The notes: generated from the letters alone by a model not told the origin. A stretch of 64,000 nucleotides of DNA from Pedobacter sp. (GCA_031119475.1 JAVHXV010000009.1:1-64000), one strand, 5' to 3'. Numbered from the stretch's first letter, positions 51,475 through 61,435 are shown. Translations and numbers: made by a program.

Positions 51475-53217
51475 TCATCGGTAAAATTCAATGGCATACC
51501 TCTTCACGTTATCTTTCATATCGCTGACCAATAATTCAAAAGTGTGCTTGCCTGGACTGGTACGTTCATCGAAACTATGCCAAAGGTTGGCTGTTTTGGT
51601 ATCAAATTCCATCAGCACCCATTTGCCGTCAATATAGCCATTAAAATTCTTAATTCCAGAAAGATTATCGCTGATCCTAAAACTGATTTTGGCCAGGCCG
51701 CGCATGTTTTTTCCGTTTGCGATATTCACGGGAACAATTGTTGGCGAAATGGTGTCGATGGCAATGAAAAAGCTGCCAAAATTTTTAGGCTTGGCCTTGA
51801 TATAGCCATCTTCAAAAATACCGCCCTGAGATACGCGGCTGGTATTTACGATCACAGCTTTTTGTTGATGTTTTGCCAAGCTGCTATCGGCTTTGATCCA
51901 GAGCTCGAAACCAACATGCAGCGGTGTCAGGTTATTTTGGATGTGATGCACAGCCGAATAGGCATTTCCCTGGGGCTTAGCCCCCCTTTTATAAACGAAA
52001 TTGAGGTCGTTATATAAAGTCCCTTTGGGAACGATTACTTTTATTTCGCTGTTCTGGTACTCATTGCTGTTCTGGTAGGGAAAATTGATTCCACTTGCCT
52101 GTGCCGGGGCATTGATCGATGCACCACTACTGGCCTGTACATTGAAATTTAAAGTGCTTTGGTTGCCCCTGCTGTCGGTAATCAGGTAACGTACCTGGTG
52201 CAGCTTGTCATCATTGAATGTAACCCTCCCACTATTGGCTAGATTACTATAGATTTTTAAGGGATTACCAGGATCGACAAAGCTTTTTTGGATACTTCTT
52301 TTCTGGGTCATCAAAGCCGGATAGTCGATGTGCGAATTAATGGCCCTACTGTTTTCGAAGCTAAAACGTTCCAATGCAGAGGTATATACCGCCTTTCCAT
52401 CTACGAAAAGCTCTATCGAATACACGCCATTTAATCCAGATTGCCCATCATGACGATCAGTAGTGGTGATGCCAAAACCAACTTCACCGTTGAGGTTGAT
52501 GGTAGTGACCTTGTTGAGATTGTATTTTCCGTTTCCACCAGCAACCTGAAAATATTGCTTAGGGGTAAACTCGTTAAAGGATTGTCCATTCAGTCTATAA
52601 ACGTACATGGCATAAATTACCGGAGGGATGTGGTCAGGAATAGAAATGCCCAGCAGCTGTGGATTAATGGTTTCCTCTGTTCTGGTATTGCGGAGCTCAA
52701 AATGAAGATGTGGTCCGCCAGAACTTCCCGTGTTGCCAGAATAGGCAATGATGTCTCCTTTGTGGATGGGAATAAGATCGGAAGCCGGAAATTCATCGAT
52801 TTCATAGGATTTGTTCTTGTACTGAAGGTCTTTAGCTACCTGTGCAATTTTCGGATTGAAGCGCGAAAGGTGCCCATATACAGAAGTGAAGCCGTTCGGA
52901 TGATTGATATAAAGCGCCAAACCAAATCCGCTGTTCTGTACGCGCAATCTCGAGATGTACCCGTCCGCTGTTGCATAAACCGGATATCCGGTACGTTGAT
53001 TGGTCCTAAAATCGGCTCCCGAATGAAAATGATTGGCCCTGAGTTCTCCAAAAGATCCCGCTAGGGCTGGGGGCGTAATGTCTAAGGGTTGTCTAAAATC
53101 GGTTAGGGGATAGGTGTTGTTGCTGAAAACCTGCTGAGCATGGCTTTGGGTAATCAGGAAAGTGTTAAAAAAGAAGAGGGAAACAAGTGTTTGGAAACAG
53201 GTATTTTTTTTGAACAT
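51475..53217 (-). CDS. M23 family metallopeptidase with C-terminal beta domains
   Basis: 580 residues. Signal peptide (about 1-27, ending SHAQQ). LytM-type domain near 40-190: HFHSGADFRT (zinc His and Asp, near 58), GHLSRFNP, and GPHLHFELRN (His-x-His near 172). The remaining ~390 residues are beta-rich repeats of unknown role, ending in a typical helical/strand tail. A periplasmic or surface endopeptidase that cuts peptidoglycan cross-links. Start is 2 nt after the FAH stop, so the three genes FAH-M23-Bcp form an operon. Confidence 0.92.
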   Translation of the reverse strand: MFKKNTCFQTLVSLFFFNTFLITQSHAQQVFSNNTYPLTDFRQPLDITPPALAGSFGELRANHFHSGADFRTNQRTGYPVYATADGYISRLRVQNSGFGLALYINHPNGFTSVYGHLSRFNPKIAQVAKDLQYKNKSYEIDEFPASDLIPIHKGDIIAYSGNTGSSGGPHLHFELRNTRTEETINPQLLGISIPDHIPPVIYAMYVYRLNGQSFNEFTPKQYFQVAGGNGKYNLNKVTTINLNGEVGFGITTTDRHDGQSGLNGVYSIELFVDGKAVYTSALERFSFENSRAINSHIDYPALMTQKRSIQKSFVDPGNPLKIYSNLANSGRVTFNDDKLHQVRYLITDSRGNQSTLNFNVQASSGASINAPAQASGINFPYQNSNEYQNSEIKVIVPKGTLYNDLNFVYKRGAKPQGNAYSAVHHIQNNLTPLHVGFELWIKADSSLAKHQQKAVIVNTSRVSQGGIFEDGYIKAKPKNFGSFFIAIDTISPTIVPVNIANGKNMRGLAKISFRISDNLSGIKNFNGYIDGKWVLMEFDTKTANLWHSFDERTSPGKHTFELLVSDMKDNVKRYAIEFYR

Positions 53218-53219
53218 GT

Positions 53220-53831
53220 TTATTTAACACTAAAATTTAGCAGTTGTTTGCCTTCGAGCCAAGCTTCAAGTTGGTCCCCCTGTTTAACCTGTCCAACACC
53301 TTCGGGAGTTCCCGTAAAAATAAGATCTCCTTTCTTTAAGGTAATGTACTGTGATACAAATGATATGATCTTTTCAAAAGAGAAAAGCAGATTGGCCGTA
53401 TGCCCCTGTTGTCTGGTCTGCTGATTGATCTGAAGCTCAAACCTGAGATCGTACATGGAGGAGAAGGTATCCTTTGGTGCAAATGTGCTAATGGCGGCCG
53501 AATGGTCGAAGGCCTTGGCCAGCTCCCAGGGCAGTCCTTTTTGCTTATGTTCATTTTGGATGTCACGCGCAGTAAAATCGATGCCCAGCCCGATTTCGTC
53601 ATAGTAATTGCTGGCAAATTTTTCGGCAATGTGCTTTCCCTCTTTACAGATTTTCAGCACAACCTCAAGTTCATAATGGATATCTGAAGAGAAATCAGGC
53701 AGGTAAAAAGGCTTATTGTCTTTCAGGACTGCCGTATCTGGCTTTAAAAAAATGATGGGCTGGCTCGGAACAGCATTATTCAGTTCTTTGGCGTGTGCGG
53801 CATAGTTGCGGCCAATGGCGATAACTTTCAT
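53220..53831 (-). CDS. Fumarylacetoacetate hydrolase family protein
   Basis: 203 residues. FAH fold: IAIGRNYAAHAKEL (about 4-17), FLKPDTAV, metal site HYELEVVLKICKEGKHIA (E-x-E near 53), and FTGTPEGVGQVKQGD near 170. Small single-domain members act as acylpyruvate hydrolase or oxaloacetate tautomerase; which one cannot be read from the sequence. First gene of the FAH-M23-Bcp operon. Confidence 0.9.
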   Translation of the reverse strand: MKVIAIGRNYAAHAKELNNAVPSQPIIFLKPDTAVLKDNKPFYLPDFSSDIHYELEVVLKICKEGKHIAEKFASNYYDEIGLGIDFTARDIQNEHKQKGLPWELAKAFDHSAAISTFAPKDTFSSMYDLRFELQINQQTRQQGHTANLLFSFEKIISFVSQYITLKKGDLIFTGTPEGVGQVKQGDQLEAWLEGKQLLNFSVK

Positions 53832-53915
53832 GGGAAATAGGATTAGCGTTTGGCGACAAGTGCTTAGTGTGGTAAACTCCCATCGCTGTTGGCAAAACTA
53901 GAAAAAAATAGCTAT

Positions 53916-54422
53916 TTACAAGACCCAAATCTTTAAGATCTTGGGCTCGCCACCCGCTTCGATCTTAAGAAAATACATGCCCGGGTTTAACCGGTTGGGC
54001 AGCGTATAGGTTTTGGTCTGCTCACCTGCAGGTACGCGTTCATTGGCCAGCCGCACCACATCGTTGCTCAGCATATCGGTAATTTTAATGGTCAGCAAGA
54101 CTTCTCTTTCCAAACGCATGCTGATGTTGAGCTGGTCGCTCACAGGATTGGGATAGACTTTGAGTACCGTCAAGATTTTTCCGGTCTTGACCGTATTGAC
54201 TGGCGCTGTTGGGCCATAGGCATTATATCCTAGGGTAGAGGGTTTATAGGGCTGATAGTTGGCTTTGATCTGTGGGATTTTGCTCACCACTTTTGGCTTC
54301 GGTTTGATGGAAACCCGAGCGCTATCTGCTTTCTGTGCGAAAACGTTCTGACTGCCTAAAATAACCATGCAGATGATGCATAGGATACTCCATGAGAACG
54401 TTATTTTCGACTTTAGATCCAT
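53916..54422 (-). CDS. T9SS type A sorting-domain protein
   Basis: 168 residues from ATG MDLKSKITFSWSIL, signal peptide (about 1-29, ending NVFAQK). The C-terminal ~80 residues form a type IX sorting domain: VLKVYPNPVSDQLNISMR (near 87-104), GMYFLKIE and a basic end (KILKIWVL). Between signal and sorting domain lie only ~55 residues without a recognisable fold. So the exported, surface-anchored product is tiny. A PorT homologue of the same machinery is at the end of this window. Confidence 0.88.
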   Translation of the reverse strand: MDLKSKITFSWSILCIICMVILGSQNVFAQKADSARVSIKPKPKVVSKIPQIKANYQPYKPSTLGYNAYGPTAPVNTVKTGKILTVLKVYPNPVSDQLNISMRLEREVLLTIKITDMLSNDVVRLANERVPAGEQTKTYTLPNRLNPGMYFLKIEAGGEPKILKIWVL

Positions 54423-54434
54423 CTTATCAAGCCA

Positions 54435-54467
54435 CAAAAATATAAATATTTAAACAAAGAAATCAAA
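54435..54467 (-). promoter_or_regulatory. Promoter for the sorting-domain gene
   Basis: On the minus strand: TTTG (54467-54464), 21-nt spacer, TATTTTTG (54442-54435), with the start codon 12 nt after the box. The divergent kup gene has TAATTTTG at 54590-54597. Confidence 0.6.
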
Positions 54468-54589
54468 CTATTTGTTTATAAAACCAATATTTAACACTAT
54501 TTAACACTGTTTTTCGGCCGCCGGAAAAATAAGCAGGACTGCTTTATTTTTCTAAAAAAATTTAATCCCCTATATCCTAATTATTTAAT

Positions 54590-54597
54590 TAATTTTG
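54590..54597 (+). promoter_or_regulatory. kup -7 box
   Basis: TAATTTTG (TAnnTTTG) 18 nt before the GTG start of kup. No clear -33 element. Confidence 0.5.
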
Positions 54598-54615
54598 CAT
54601 CCAAATTTTTAGCAC

Positions 54616-56577
54616 GTGTCAAGTCATAAAAACGTAAACGCCCTCACTGCGGGTGGCGTTTTGGTAAGTTTGGGAATTGTTTTCGGAGATATTGGTACCT
54701 CCCCACTCTATACCCTAAAGGCAATCTTTAAGTCGGTTATCGACTCGCACCAGACCATTAGTACAGATGTTGTTCTAGGCGCACTTTCCTGTATCATCTG
54801 GACTTTAACCTTACAGACGACCATCAAGTATGTAGTGATTACGCTTAGGGCTGACAATAGGGGCGAGGGCGGTATCTTTTCGCTGTATTCACTGGTGCGT
54901 AAAAAGGCTAAATGGTTGGTCATCCCGGCCATTATTGGTGGGGCAGCTTTATTGGCCGATGGAATGATTACACCGAGCATTACGGTAACATCGGCCATAG
55001 AGGGCTTAAAATTGAAGTTTCCGACCGTACCTGTTCTCCCGATCGTGATCGGGATCATTGCGCTGTTATTTATCATCCAACAATTTGGGACCAACTTGGT
55101 CGGAAAGCTTTTTGGCCCGATCATGTTCTTCTGGTTTGCCGCATTGGGCATTGCCGGAATTAGCCACATCGCCGATGATCCTACCGTTTTTAAGGCATTA
55201 AATCCATATTGGGCACTTCATCTTTTATTTACCAATCCGAGCGCACTCGTCATTTTAGGTGGTGTATTCCTCTGTACTACAGGGGCAGAGGCCTTGTACA
55301 GCGATCTTGGACATTGTGGCCGAAAAAACATCCGGATCAGCTGGATCTTTGTAAAGTTGATGTTGGTATTGAACTATTTGGGACAGGGCGCTTGGGTATT
55401 GAGCAATCCCAATTACGATCCGCACAGCGCATTGGAAAATCCGTTCTTTAAGCTCGTTCCAGAAGGGATGGTACTGTACATGGTGATATTGGCCACCACT
55501 GCTGCGGTAATTGCCTCACAGGCGATGATCTCTGGATCCTTTACGCTCATTTCTGAGGCCGTTCGTCTAAATCTGTGGCCAAAGGTCAGGATCAACTATC
55601 CTAGTGTGCAGAAAGGCCAGCTATATGTGCCATCGATCAACTGGTTATTGATGGTCGGCTGTATCATTATCGTACTGATCTTCAAAAAATCAGATAACAT
55701 GGAGGGTGCGTATGGACTGGCCATTAACCTTACTTTCCTCATGACAACCGTTCTCGTAGCTGTTTTTATGTTAAGGAAAAAATTCCCGAAATACCTGATC
55801 GTGATCTTTGTTGCACTATATGTAGTAATCGAATTATCATTCCTGATAGGTAACATGGCCAAATTTGTGCATGGCGGATGGGTAACGTTATTGATCAGCT
55901 GTGCATTGCTGAGCGTAATGTGGACCTGGTTCAATTCTCGGAAAATCAAGAACAGGTTCGTAAAATATGTAGAGATTGAAGATTACTTCGAAATTTTAAA
56001 GGAATTGAGCAACGATGAGTCGGTGCCCAAATATTCATCGCAATTGGTCTACCTTACCAGTGCCAACTTTAAAACAGAAATCGAGTCGAAAATCATCTAT
56101 TCCATCATCCAAAAAGAGCCTAAACGTGCCGATGTCTATTGGTTGGTGCATGTTGATGTAATGGATGAACCTTATACCATGGAATACAAGGTAGAGTTCC
56201 TGATTCCTGGCAAGCTGATCAGGATCGATTTCCGATTGGGCTTTAGGGTAGAGCAGCGGGTAAACCTCCTCTATCGGAAAGTGGTCGAAGAACTGGTCAA
56301 AAACGGTGAGGTTGATATCACCAGTCAATATACTTCCCTCAATAAGCACAAGATTACAGGAGATTTCCGCTTCGTACTATTGGAAAAACACTTATCCAAA
56401 TTTACAAACCTCAGTTTCTACGAACGGACGATCATGGATTATTACTTTGTGCTCAAACGCCTGAGTTTGTCTGAGGTAACCAGTTTTGGCCTCGATTCGA
56501 GTTATGTGGAAGTGGAGAAAGTACCGCTGATCTTTGTGACCCCAGATGATATTGAAATGAAACGCCTGGCGGTGTAG
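54616..56577 (+). CDS. kup: KUP-family potassium transporter
   Basis: 653 residues with a GTG start (MSSHKNVNALTAGG). K+/H+ symporter of the cytoplasmic membrane. N-terminal signature FGDIGTSPLYTLKAIF (near 23-38), followed by about 12 helices (for example GGAALLADGMITPSITVTSA (key: LLADGMITPS) and FLCTTGAEALYSDLGH (key: GAEALYSDLGH)), then a cytosolic C-terminal domain (about 450-653). Divergent from the sorting-domain gene. Not adjacent to other K+ genes. Confidence 0.95.
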   Translation: MSSHKNVNALTAGGVLVSLGIVFGDIGTSPLYTLKAIFKSVIDSHQTISTDVVLGALSCIIWTLTLQTTIKYVVITLRADNRGEGGIFSLYSLVRKKAKWLVIPAIIGGAALLADGMITPSITVTSAIEGLKLKFPTVPVLPIVIGIIALLFIIQQFGTNLVGKLFGPIMFFWFAALGIAGISHIADDPTVFKALNPYWALHLLFTNPSALVILGGVFLCTTGAEALYSDLGHCGRKNIRISWIFVKLMLVLNYLGQGAWVLSNPNYDPHSALENPFFKLVPEGMVLYMVILATTAAVIASQAMISGSFTLISEAVRLNLWPKVRINYPSVQKGQLYVPSINWLLMVGCIIIVLIFKKSDNMEGAYGLAINLTFLMTTVLVAVFMLRKKFPKYLIVIFVALYVVIELSFLIGNMAKFVHGGWVTLLISCALLSVMWTWFNSRKIKNRFVKYVEIEDYFEILKELSNDESVPKYSSQLVYLTSANFKTEIESKIIYSIIQKEPKRADVYWLVHVDVMDEPYTMEYKVEFLIPGKLIRIDFRLGFRVEQRVNLLYRKVVEELVKNGEVDITSQYTSLNKHKITGDFRFVLLEKHLSKFTNLSFYERTIMDYYFVLKRLSLSEVTSFGLDSSYVEVEKVPLIFVTPDDIEMKRLAV

Positions 56578-56698
56578 GTTAGCAGTTTTGAGTTGAAAGT
56601 CGAAAGCTGAAAGGTTGGCTGCCTGTGCTATCGCTTCGGTGACGGGACAAAGTTTGAAAAGTTTTTAGCCGAGCAGGTTAAGCCATCCGCTAATGACA

Positions 56699-56740
56699 AG
56701 TCCATACTCACAACTCACAACTCACAACTCACAACTCAAG
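56699..56740. repeat. Phrase repeat 'cacaactca'
   Basis: Four units of 'cacaactca' between the convergent kup and amino-acid permease genes. The same phrase occurs in the rpoB-rpoC spacer. Preceded by 'gttgaaagtcgaaagctgaaagg' type repeats (56590-56615, outline only). Confidence 0.7.
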
Positions 56741-58679
56741 TTGTAACTTTTGCCAGTTTACTGTTTCTGTATCCGTAAGCAAAATAAACAATCAAACCAA
56801 CGATCAACCATATTCCAAAACCGATCCAGTTGGAAATTCCCAGTTCGCACATCATGTACAGACAACTGATCAGTCCGAGTACAGGGATCAACGAAAGATT
56901 TTTGGTCATGCAATAATAGGTAATGATCAAACAGATGATCAAAAATACCCACATCGGAATCTTATGTTTGAACAGCGACCAGCCACTTTCATATTTTTTG
57001 GAAGTACTGATGGACGATTTTGCCATAAAGTCTTCGTACTGCGCCGGCGTTAAACTGTTCAGATAGGCTTCGGCATCTATATTTTTGCCCTGCAGCACCA
57101 CCGGACTAGCGGTAATCTCCTTTTTAACCATTTCCAATTCCTGATCTGAGAGGGAGGTGATGAATTTCACCGGCTCATTGGTAATCGTTTTATTGGTGAT
57201 GAAAGCGGTAGTCTCTGCCTTAAAACTGGTCAGTGCGATGGCTATTGCAACAAGAAAGATAAGCGGTACAATAAATTTGGCGTTCACATACGGAATCTTA
57301 AACTTTCCTCTTTGTACATCCGGACGGTTCTGCAATACCAGCACACCTGCGCAGACCAATACAAATGCGAACAAGGTTCCAATTGAACATAGATCGGTTA
57401 CGATGGTTAGGTTCATGAAAAGGGAAGGAACGGCCACAACAAAGCCCACTACGATGGTTGAAAAAGAAGGTGTCTTAAATCTGGGATGGATCTTCGAAAA
57501 CGATTTTGGCAATAGGCCATCGCGGCTCATGCTCATCCAGATGCGGGGCTGTCCCATTTGGAACACCAACAGCACGCTGGCCATGGCAAATACAGCGCTT
57601 ACGGCAATTATTCCACTCATCAGTTTCAGGTCGATCTGATCAAATACAAAGGCAAGTGGATCACCTACGGCCAAGGTATCTGATTTAACGATGCCAGTCA
57701 ATACGAGGGCAATGGCCACATACAAGATCGTACAGATAATAATGGCCCACATCATTCCCCTCGGCAGGTCTTTTTGTGGATTTCTACATTCCTCGGCCGT
57801 GGTTGAAATCGCATCGAAACCGATATAGGCAAAGAATACCGCTGATACGCCCTTCAGGATGCCACTGACGCCATTAGGTGCAAAAGGGCTCCAATTGTCA
57901 GTATCTACATAAAATATGCCCACAGAAAGTACCAATAAGATCACCGCTAGCTTAACCACCACCATCGCATTACTGGCATTCCGTGATTCCTTCATCCCCC
58001 TGTATACCAACCAAGTAATAAAAATAATAATGCCCAAAGCCGGAAGATCGGCCACAAAATGGAAATTGCCGATTTTTGGCGCGCTATTCCATGCACTATT
58101 GGCAATGCGTGTGGCATCGTCCAGATTCGCCATGCTTTTTCCCGCATTCAATAAGGCTTCGGCATGCTTATGCCCATTAAAAGCAGTCAGGTAATCCATT
58201 GTTGCCCAATCGGGGATGTGGATGCCATCAATGCCAAAGGCCGGTATTCGAATGGAAGAGAGCAGCCCGGTAAAATAGTCTGACCAGGAGATGGCGACCG
58301 TAATATTCCCGATAGAGTATTCCATAATGAGCGACCAACCAATGATCCAGGCCACGAGTTCGCCAAATGCCACATAAGAATAGGTGTAGGCACTTCCCGA
58401 AACGGGTACCATGGCCGCAAATTCGGCATACGCAAAGGCCGCAAAGCTACAGGCTATGGCCGTAAAAATAAATAGGAAAATAACCGCCGGACCACCATCG
58501 GCACTGGCCTTGCCTATGGTACTAAAAATCCCAGCCCCAATAATGGCCGCAATCCCAAAAGCGGTCAAGTCTCTAACGCCTAATGTTTTATGTAATGAGC
58601 CGCCATGGTCGCCATGCCCCTGCGCCGCATCATCTAAAATCTTGTTGATTGATTTTTTCCTAAATAGTTTGTCTAGCAT
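56736..58679 (-). CDS. Amino-acid permease (APC superfamily)
   Basis: 647 residues, longer than a 12-helix permease (about 450-500). N-terminal TAFGIAAIIGAGIFSTIGKA (key: GAGIFSTIG, near 45-53), about 12-14 helices. Two extracytoplasmic insertions stand out: residues about 150-200 (GHKHAEALLNAGKS and similar) and about 480-570 (ELEMVKKEITASPVVLQGK and similar), the latter between the last helices. Resembles cationic or neutral amino-acid transporters; the substrate is not readable. Stop overlaps the phrase-repeat block. Confidence 0.85.
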   Translation of the reverse strand: MLDKLFRKKSINKILDDAAQGHGDHGGSLHKTLGVRDLTAFGIAAIIGAGIFSTIGKASADGGPAVIFLFIFTAIACSFAAFAYAEFAAMVPVSGSAYTYSYVAFGELVAWIIGWSLIMEYSIGNITVAISWSDYFTGLLSSIRIPAFGIDGIHIPDWATMDYLTAFNGHKHAEALLNAGKSMANLDDATRIANSAWNSAPKIGNFHFVADLPALGIIIFITWLVYRGMKESRNASNAMVVVKLAVILLVLSVGIFYVDTDNWSPFAPNGVSGILKGVSAVFFAYIGFDAISTTAEECRNPQKDLPRGMMWAIIICTILYVAIALVLTGIVKSDTLAVGDPLAFVFDQIDLKLMSGIIAVSAVFAMASVLLVFQMGQPRIWMSMSRDGLLPKSFSKIHPRFKTPSFSTIVVGFVVAVPSLFMNLTIVTDLCSIGTLFAFVLVCAGVLVLQNRPDVQRGKFKIPYVNAKFIVPLIFLVAIAIALTSFKAETTAFITNKTITNEPVKFITSLSDQELEMVKKEITASPVVLQGKNIDAEAYLNSLTPAQYEDFMAKSSISTSKKYESGWSLFKHKIPMWVFLIICLIITYYCMTKNLSLIPVLGLISCLYMMCELGISNWIGFGIWLIVGLIVYFAYGYRNSKLAKVTT

Positions 58680-58699
58680 GTTTGGTTGATCGTTTGTTC

Positions 58700-58842
58700 A
58701 AACTTAATAAAATAGTCTGAGAGTCCGAAAGTCCGAAGTCAGTAAGTCCGAAGTCTGAAAGTCGGTAAGTCAGAAGATATAGCGGACATCATCCTTACGC
58801 TTTGCGCTCTGCGCTCTGCTCTTTCCGCTCTGCTTTTCGCGC
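58700..58842. repeat. Phrase repeats 'gtccgaaagtccgaag' and 'gctctgcgctctgc'
   Basis: Two phrase types in the 163-nt gap between permease and M3 peptidase (both minus strand): 58710-58770 and 58798-58840. No gene. Confidence 0.65.
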
Positions 58843-60558
58843 TTACACCAGCTTCTCCAGTTCAGTTTTCACAAAAGCTGCGAGCTCTTGGATATAATCT
58901 GCACTGAAGTCAAATTTAATGCCCGCTGTTTCATAGATTTCGTTCATCGGTTTGGTATAGCCCAAAGCCAATGCCGCCAAATATTGGTCTAGTGCCGTTG
59001 TTGGATTTTCTTTGTAGTTTTTCCAGACGGCAATGGCCCCCAATTGTGCAATGGCATATTCGATGTAATAAAAAGGCACTTCAAACAGATGCAGCTGTTT
59101 TTGCCAAACGTTGCCAAACTGGAGCTCATAACCTGTCCAGTCAGCAAAACCTGCACCAAATCGGGTATAGATCTGTTTAAATGCCGAGTCGCGGTCTGCG
59201 GCCGTATGATCAGGATTGGTATAGATCCAATGCTGGAACTGATCGATTACTGCTACCCAGGGCAAAGTCTTCAGCACATCCGTCAATTGCTCTTTTTTGG
59301 CACGTATCAAATCTTCCTCTTTGTCGAAATATACATTCCAGTTGTCCATGGAGATTAGCTCCATGCTCATAGAGGCCAATTCTGCAACCTCAGAAGGGCA
59401 ATGCTTAAAATCATTCAGTTCCAGGTCTGCGGTCAAGAAGGTATGAATGGCATGGCCACCTTCGTGCACCATGGTGGTCAGGTCGCGCAGGGAATTGGCC
59501 GAATTCATAAAAATAAATGGCGCACCAGTTTCTGCAAGCGGATAATTATAACCTCCGGGTGCTTTTCCCATCCTGCTTTCCACATCAAAAAGGGAATTGG
59601 CCTTCATAATGGCCAACTTATTGCCCAATAATGGACGGATAGCCGTAAAGCAGTCGATGCTCTTGTCGATCAGTTCCTGTCCATTTTGAAAAGGTTTTAA
59701 AGCAGCTTTGCCCGTTGTGCTCACTTCCATGTCCCAAGGGCGCAAGGTATCTAGCTTCAGGGCTTCTTTTCTTTTTTCGGCCTGTTCTCTTAAGATAGGA
59801 ACAACCTCCTGCTCAATCGCGGCGGCAAAGTCGTAACAATCTTTAGGCGTATAATCAAACCTTCCCAAGGCTTGGAACATGTAGTCTCGGTAATTTTCAA
59901 ATCCTGCATTCAGTGCAACCTGATGGCGTTTGGCGATCAGTTCGTCGAACAAGATGTTCAAGTCGTCCTTGTCGGCCAAACGTCGCTGCTGAATGGCTTC
60001 CCATGCCTGCTGCCTCACCTCGCGATCGGTATCTTTTAAAAAATTTGCTGCCTGCTCCAAGGTATATTCCTGATCGTTCAGGTGCACGCTCATCGCTCCG
60101 GTAATGCCCTGATATTTTTGTTGTGCAACCTGTAACTGGGTAAAAAGTTCAATATTCTCTTCCCTAAAGAGTTCAAGCTCTTTCCTCACCGCACGCAGGT
60201 ACACAAAATATTTATCCTGATCCAGTTCATCAACGAATGGGTTTTCGATCAGTTTTTTGTTCAGTTCATTAGCAACAGGAGAAATCTTGGGCTGTATTTC
60301 GGTAGCAAAATATTGAAAATCCTTTACCAATTGCTCATTGGCCGTATCGCACGACATCTTGATATAGCGCCAGGCAAAATCTTCTTCCAGCGCAGCTTCA
60401 AATTCGCTCTTGTCTTTTAGCCATTGCTCCAATTCTCCCACGCTGTGGAGCGGACGTTGCAACAGTTCGTCTAAGATGGGCGAAAGAGTTTCCCATTCCA
60501 TCTTCAAATGCTGTGGAATGTAATTTCTTTGTTTTTTAGGTATGATTAAATGATCCAT
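58843..60558 (-). CDS. M3 family oligoendopeptidase
   Basis: 571 residues, zinc metallopeptidase of the PepF/M3B type. Catalytic HEGGHAIHTFL (HExxH as HEGGH, near 365) and downstream glutamate region. No signal peptide seen, so it degrades oligopeptides in the cytosol. C-terminus TELEKLV. Its ATG lies within the last codons of ubiA (13-nt overlap), so the two are translationally coupled. Confidence 0.92.
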   Translation of the reverse strand: MDHLIIPKKQRNYIPQHLKMEWETLSPILDELLQRPLHSVGELEQWLKDKSEFEAALEEDFAWRYIKMSCDTANEQLVKDFQYFATEIQPKISPVANELNKKLIENPFVDELDQDKYFVYLRAVRKELELFREENIELFTQLQVAQQKYQGITGAMSVHLNDQEYTLEQAANFLKDTDREVRQQAWEAIQQRRLADKDDLNILFDELIAKRHQVALNAGFENYRDYMFQALGRFDYTPKDCYDFAAAIEQEVVPILREQAEKRKEALKLDTLRPWDMEVSTTGKAALKPFQNGQELIDKSIDCFTAIRPLLGNKLAIMKANSLFDVESRMGKAPGGYNYPLAETGAPFIFMNSANSLRDLTTMVHEGGHAIHTFLTADLELNDFKHCPSEVAELASMSMELISMDNWNVYFDKEEDLIRAKKEQLTDVLKTLPWVAVIDQFQHWIYTNPDHTAADRDSAFKQIYTRFGAGFADWTGYELQFGNVWQKQLHLFEVPFYYIEYAIAQLGAIAVWKNYKENPTTALDQYLAALALGYTKPMNEIYETAGIKFDFSADYIQELAAFVKTELEKLV

Positions 60559-61424
60559 GATGTTAAATGATGTGTTCTCAAATAGGTATCTGTTAGAAAG
60601 CAGAGCGCAAATATAACCGAAGCATAGCCATTTGTAGTCGCAAATGCGCGATCGACCCGGCTGATGTCATTCGGTTTTACCAATAGGTGCTGATAGACCA
60701 GCATCGTACAGAAAAACGCAATGCCGACGAGGTATACCCAACTAAATGGCGCAAAAAATAGCGGCAGGATGACGAATCCTGCTGAGAGGGCATGCAGCAG
60801 TTCTGACAACCGCAGGGCATTCCTGATCCCCAGGGCAGCCGGAATAGAATGGAGTTTTTCGTTCCTGTCGAAGCTTTCGTCCTGAAGTGCATAAATAATG
60901 TCAAAACCGCTTACCCAACATAGCACCGCGAAAGAATAGCATAGCGGTACGATGGCAAAAGCGCCAGTAACTGCAATATAGGCTCCAATTGGTGCCAAGG
61001 CTAATCCGAGTCCCAATACCAGGTGGCACAAGGCCGTAAACCTTTTGGTGTAACTGTAAAAAAGGACAACGAACAGCGCTACAGGCGAAAGCCAAAGGCA
61101 GAGCTGATTGATAAAAGCTGTTGCAACCGTGAACAGAACGCAGTTGATGATGACAAATAGGAGGGCTTCATTGGCCGATACCCGGCCTGCGGGAATATCA
61201 CGCATCGTTGTGCGCGGATTTCGTGCATCGATATTCCGATCCAGGTAGCGATTAAAGGCCATTGCCGCATTTCTGGCAAAAACCATGCATAAAATAACCA
61301 GTGCAAACAGATACCAATGGAAAGGTTGTGTGCCCTCCGTAACGCCCAAGAAAAAGCCGATCATTGCAAAAGGCATGGCGAATATGGAGTGGGCAAATAA
61401 AACGAGGGAGAGGTATTTTTTCAT
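60546..61424 (-). CDS. ubiA: UbiA-family polyprenyltransferase
   Basis: 292 residues, integral membrane prenyltransferase with about 8-9 helices. First Asp-rich motif NRYLDRNIDARNPRTTMRD (NxxxDxxxD, near 58-67); second DIIYALQDESFDRNEKLHS (near 170-180, the 'DxxYAxQD' type). Probably attaches the polyprenyl tail in quinone synthesis; a menaquinone role is suggested by the nearby ubiE. In a transcript with M3 peptidase; engB is upstream, 64 nt away. Confidence 0.88.
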   Translation of the reverse strand: MKKYLSLVLFAHSIFAMPFAMIGFFLGVTEGTQPFHWYLFALVILCMVFARNAAMAFNRYLDRNIDARNPRTTMRDIPAGRVSANEALLFVIINCVLFTVATAFINQLCLWLSPVALFVVLFYSYTKRFTALCHLVLGLGLALAPIGAYIAVTGAFAIVPLCYSFAVLCWVSGFDIIYALQDESFDRNEKLHSIPAALGIRNALRLSELLHALSAGFVILPLFFAPFSWVYLVGIAFFCTMLVYQHLLVKPNDISRVDRAFATTNGYASVIFALCFLTDTYLRTHHLTSWII

Positions 61425-61435
61425 GGACTGGATGA

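Noticed and set aside
52441..53064. 207-codon plus-strand open frame inside the M23 peptidase gene
   Set aside because: Antisense to a well supported gene; no family signature; composition reflects the complementary strand.
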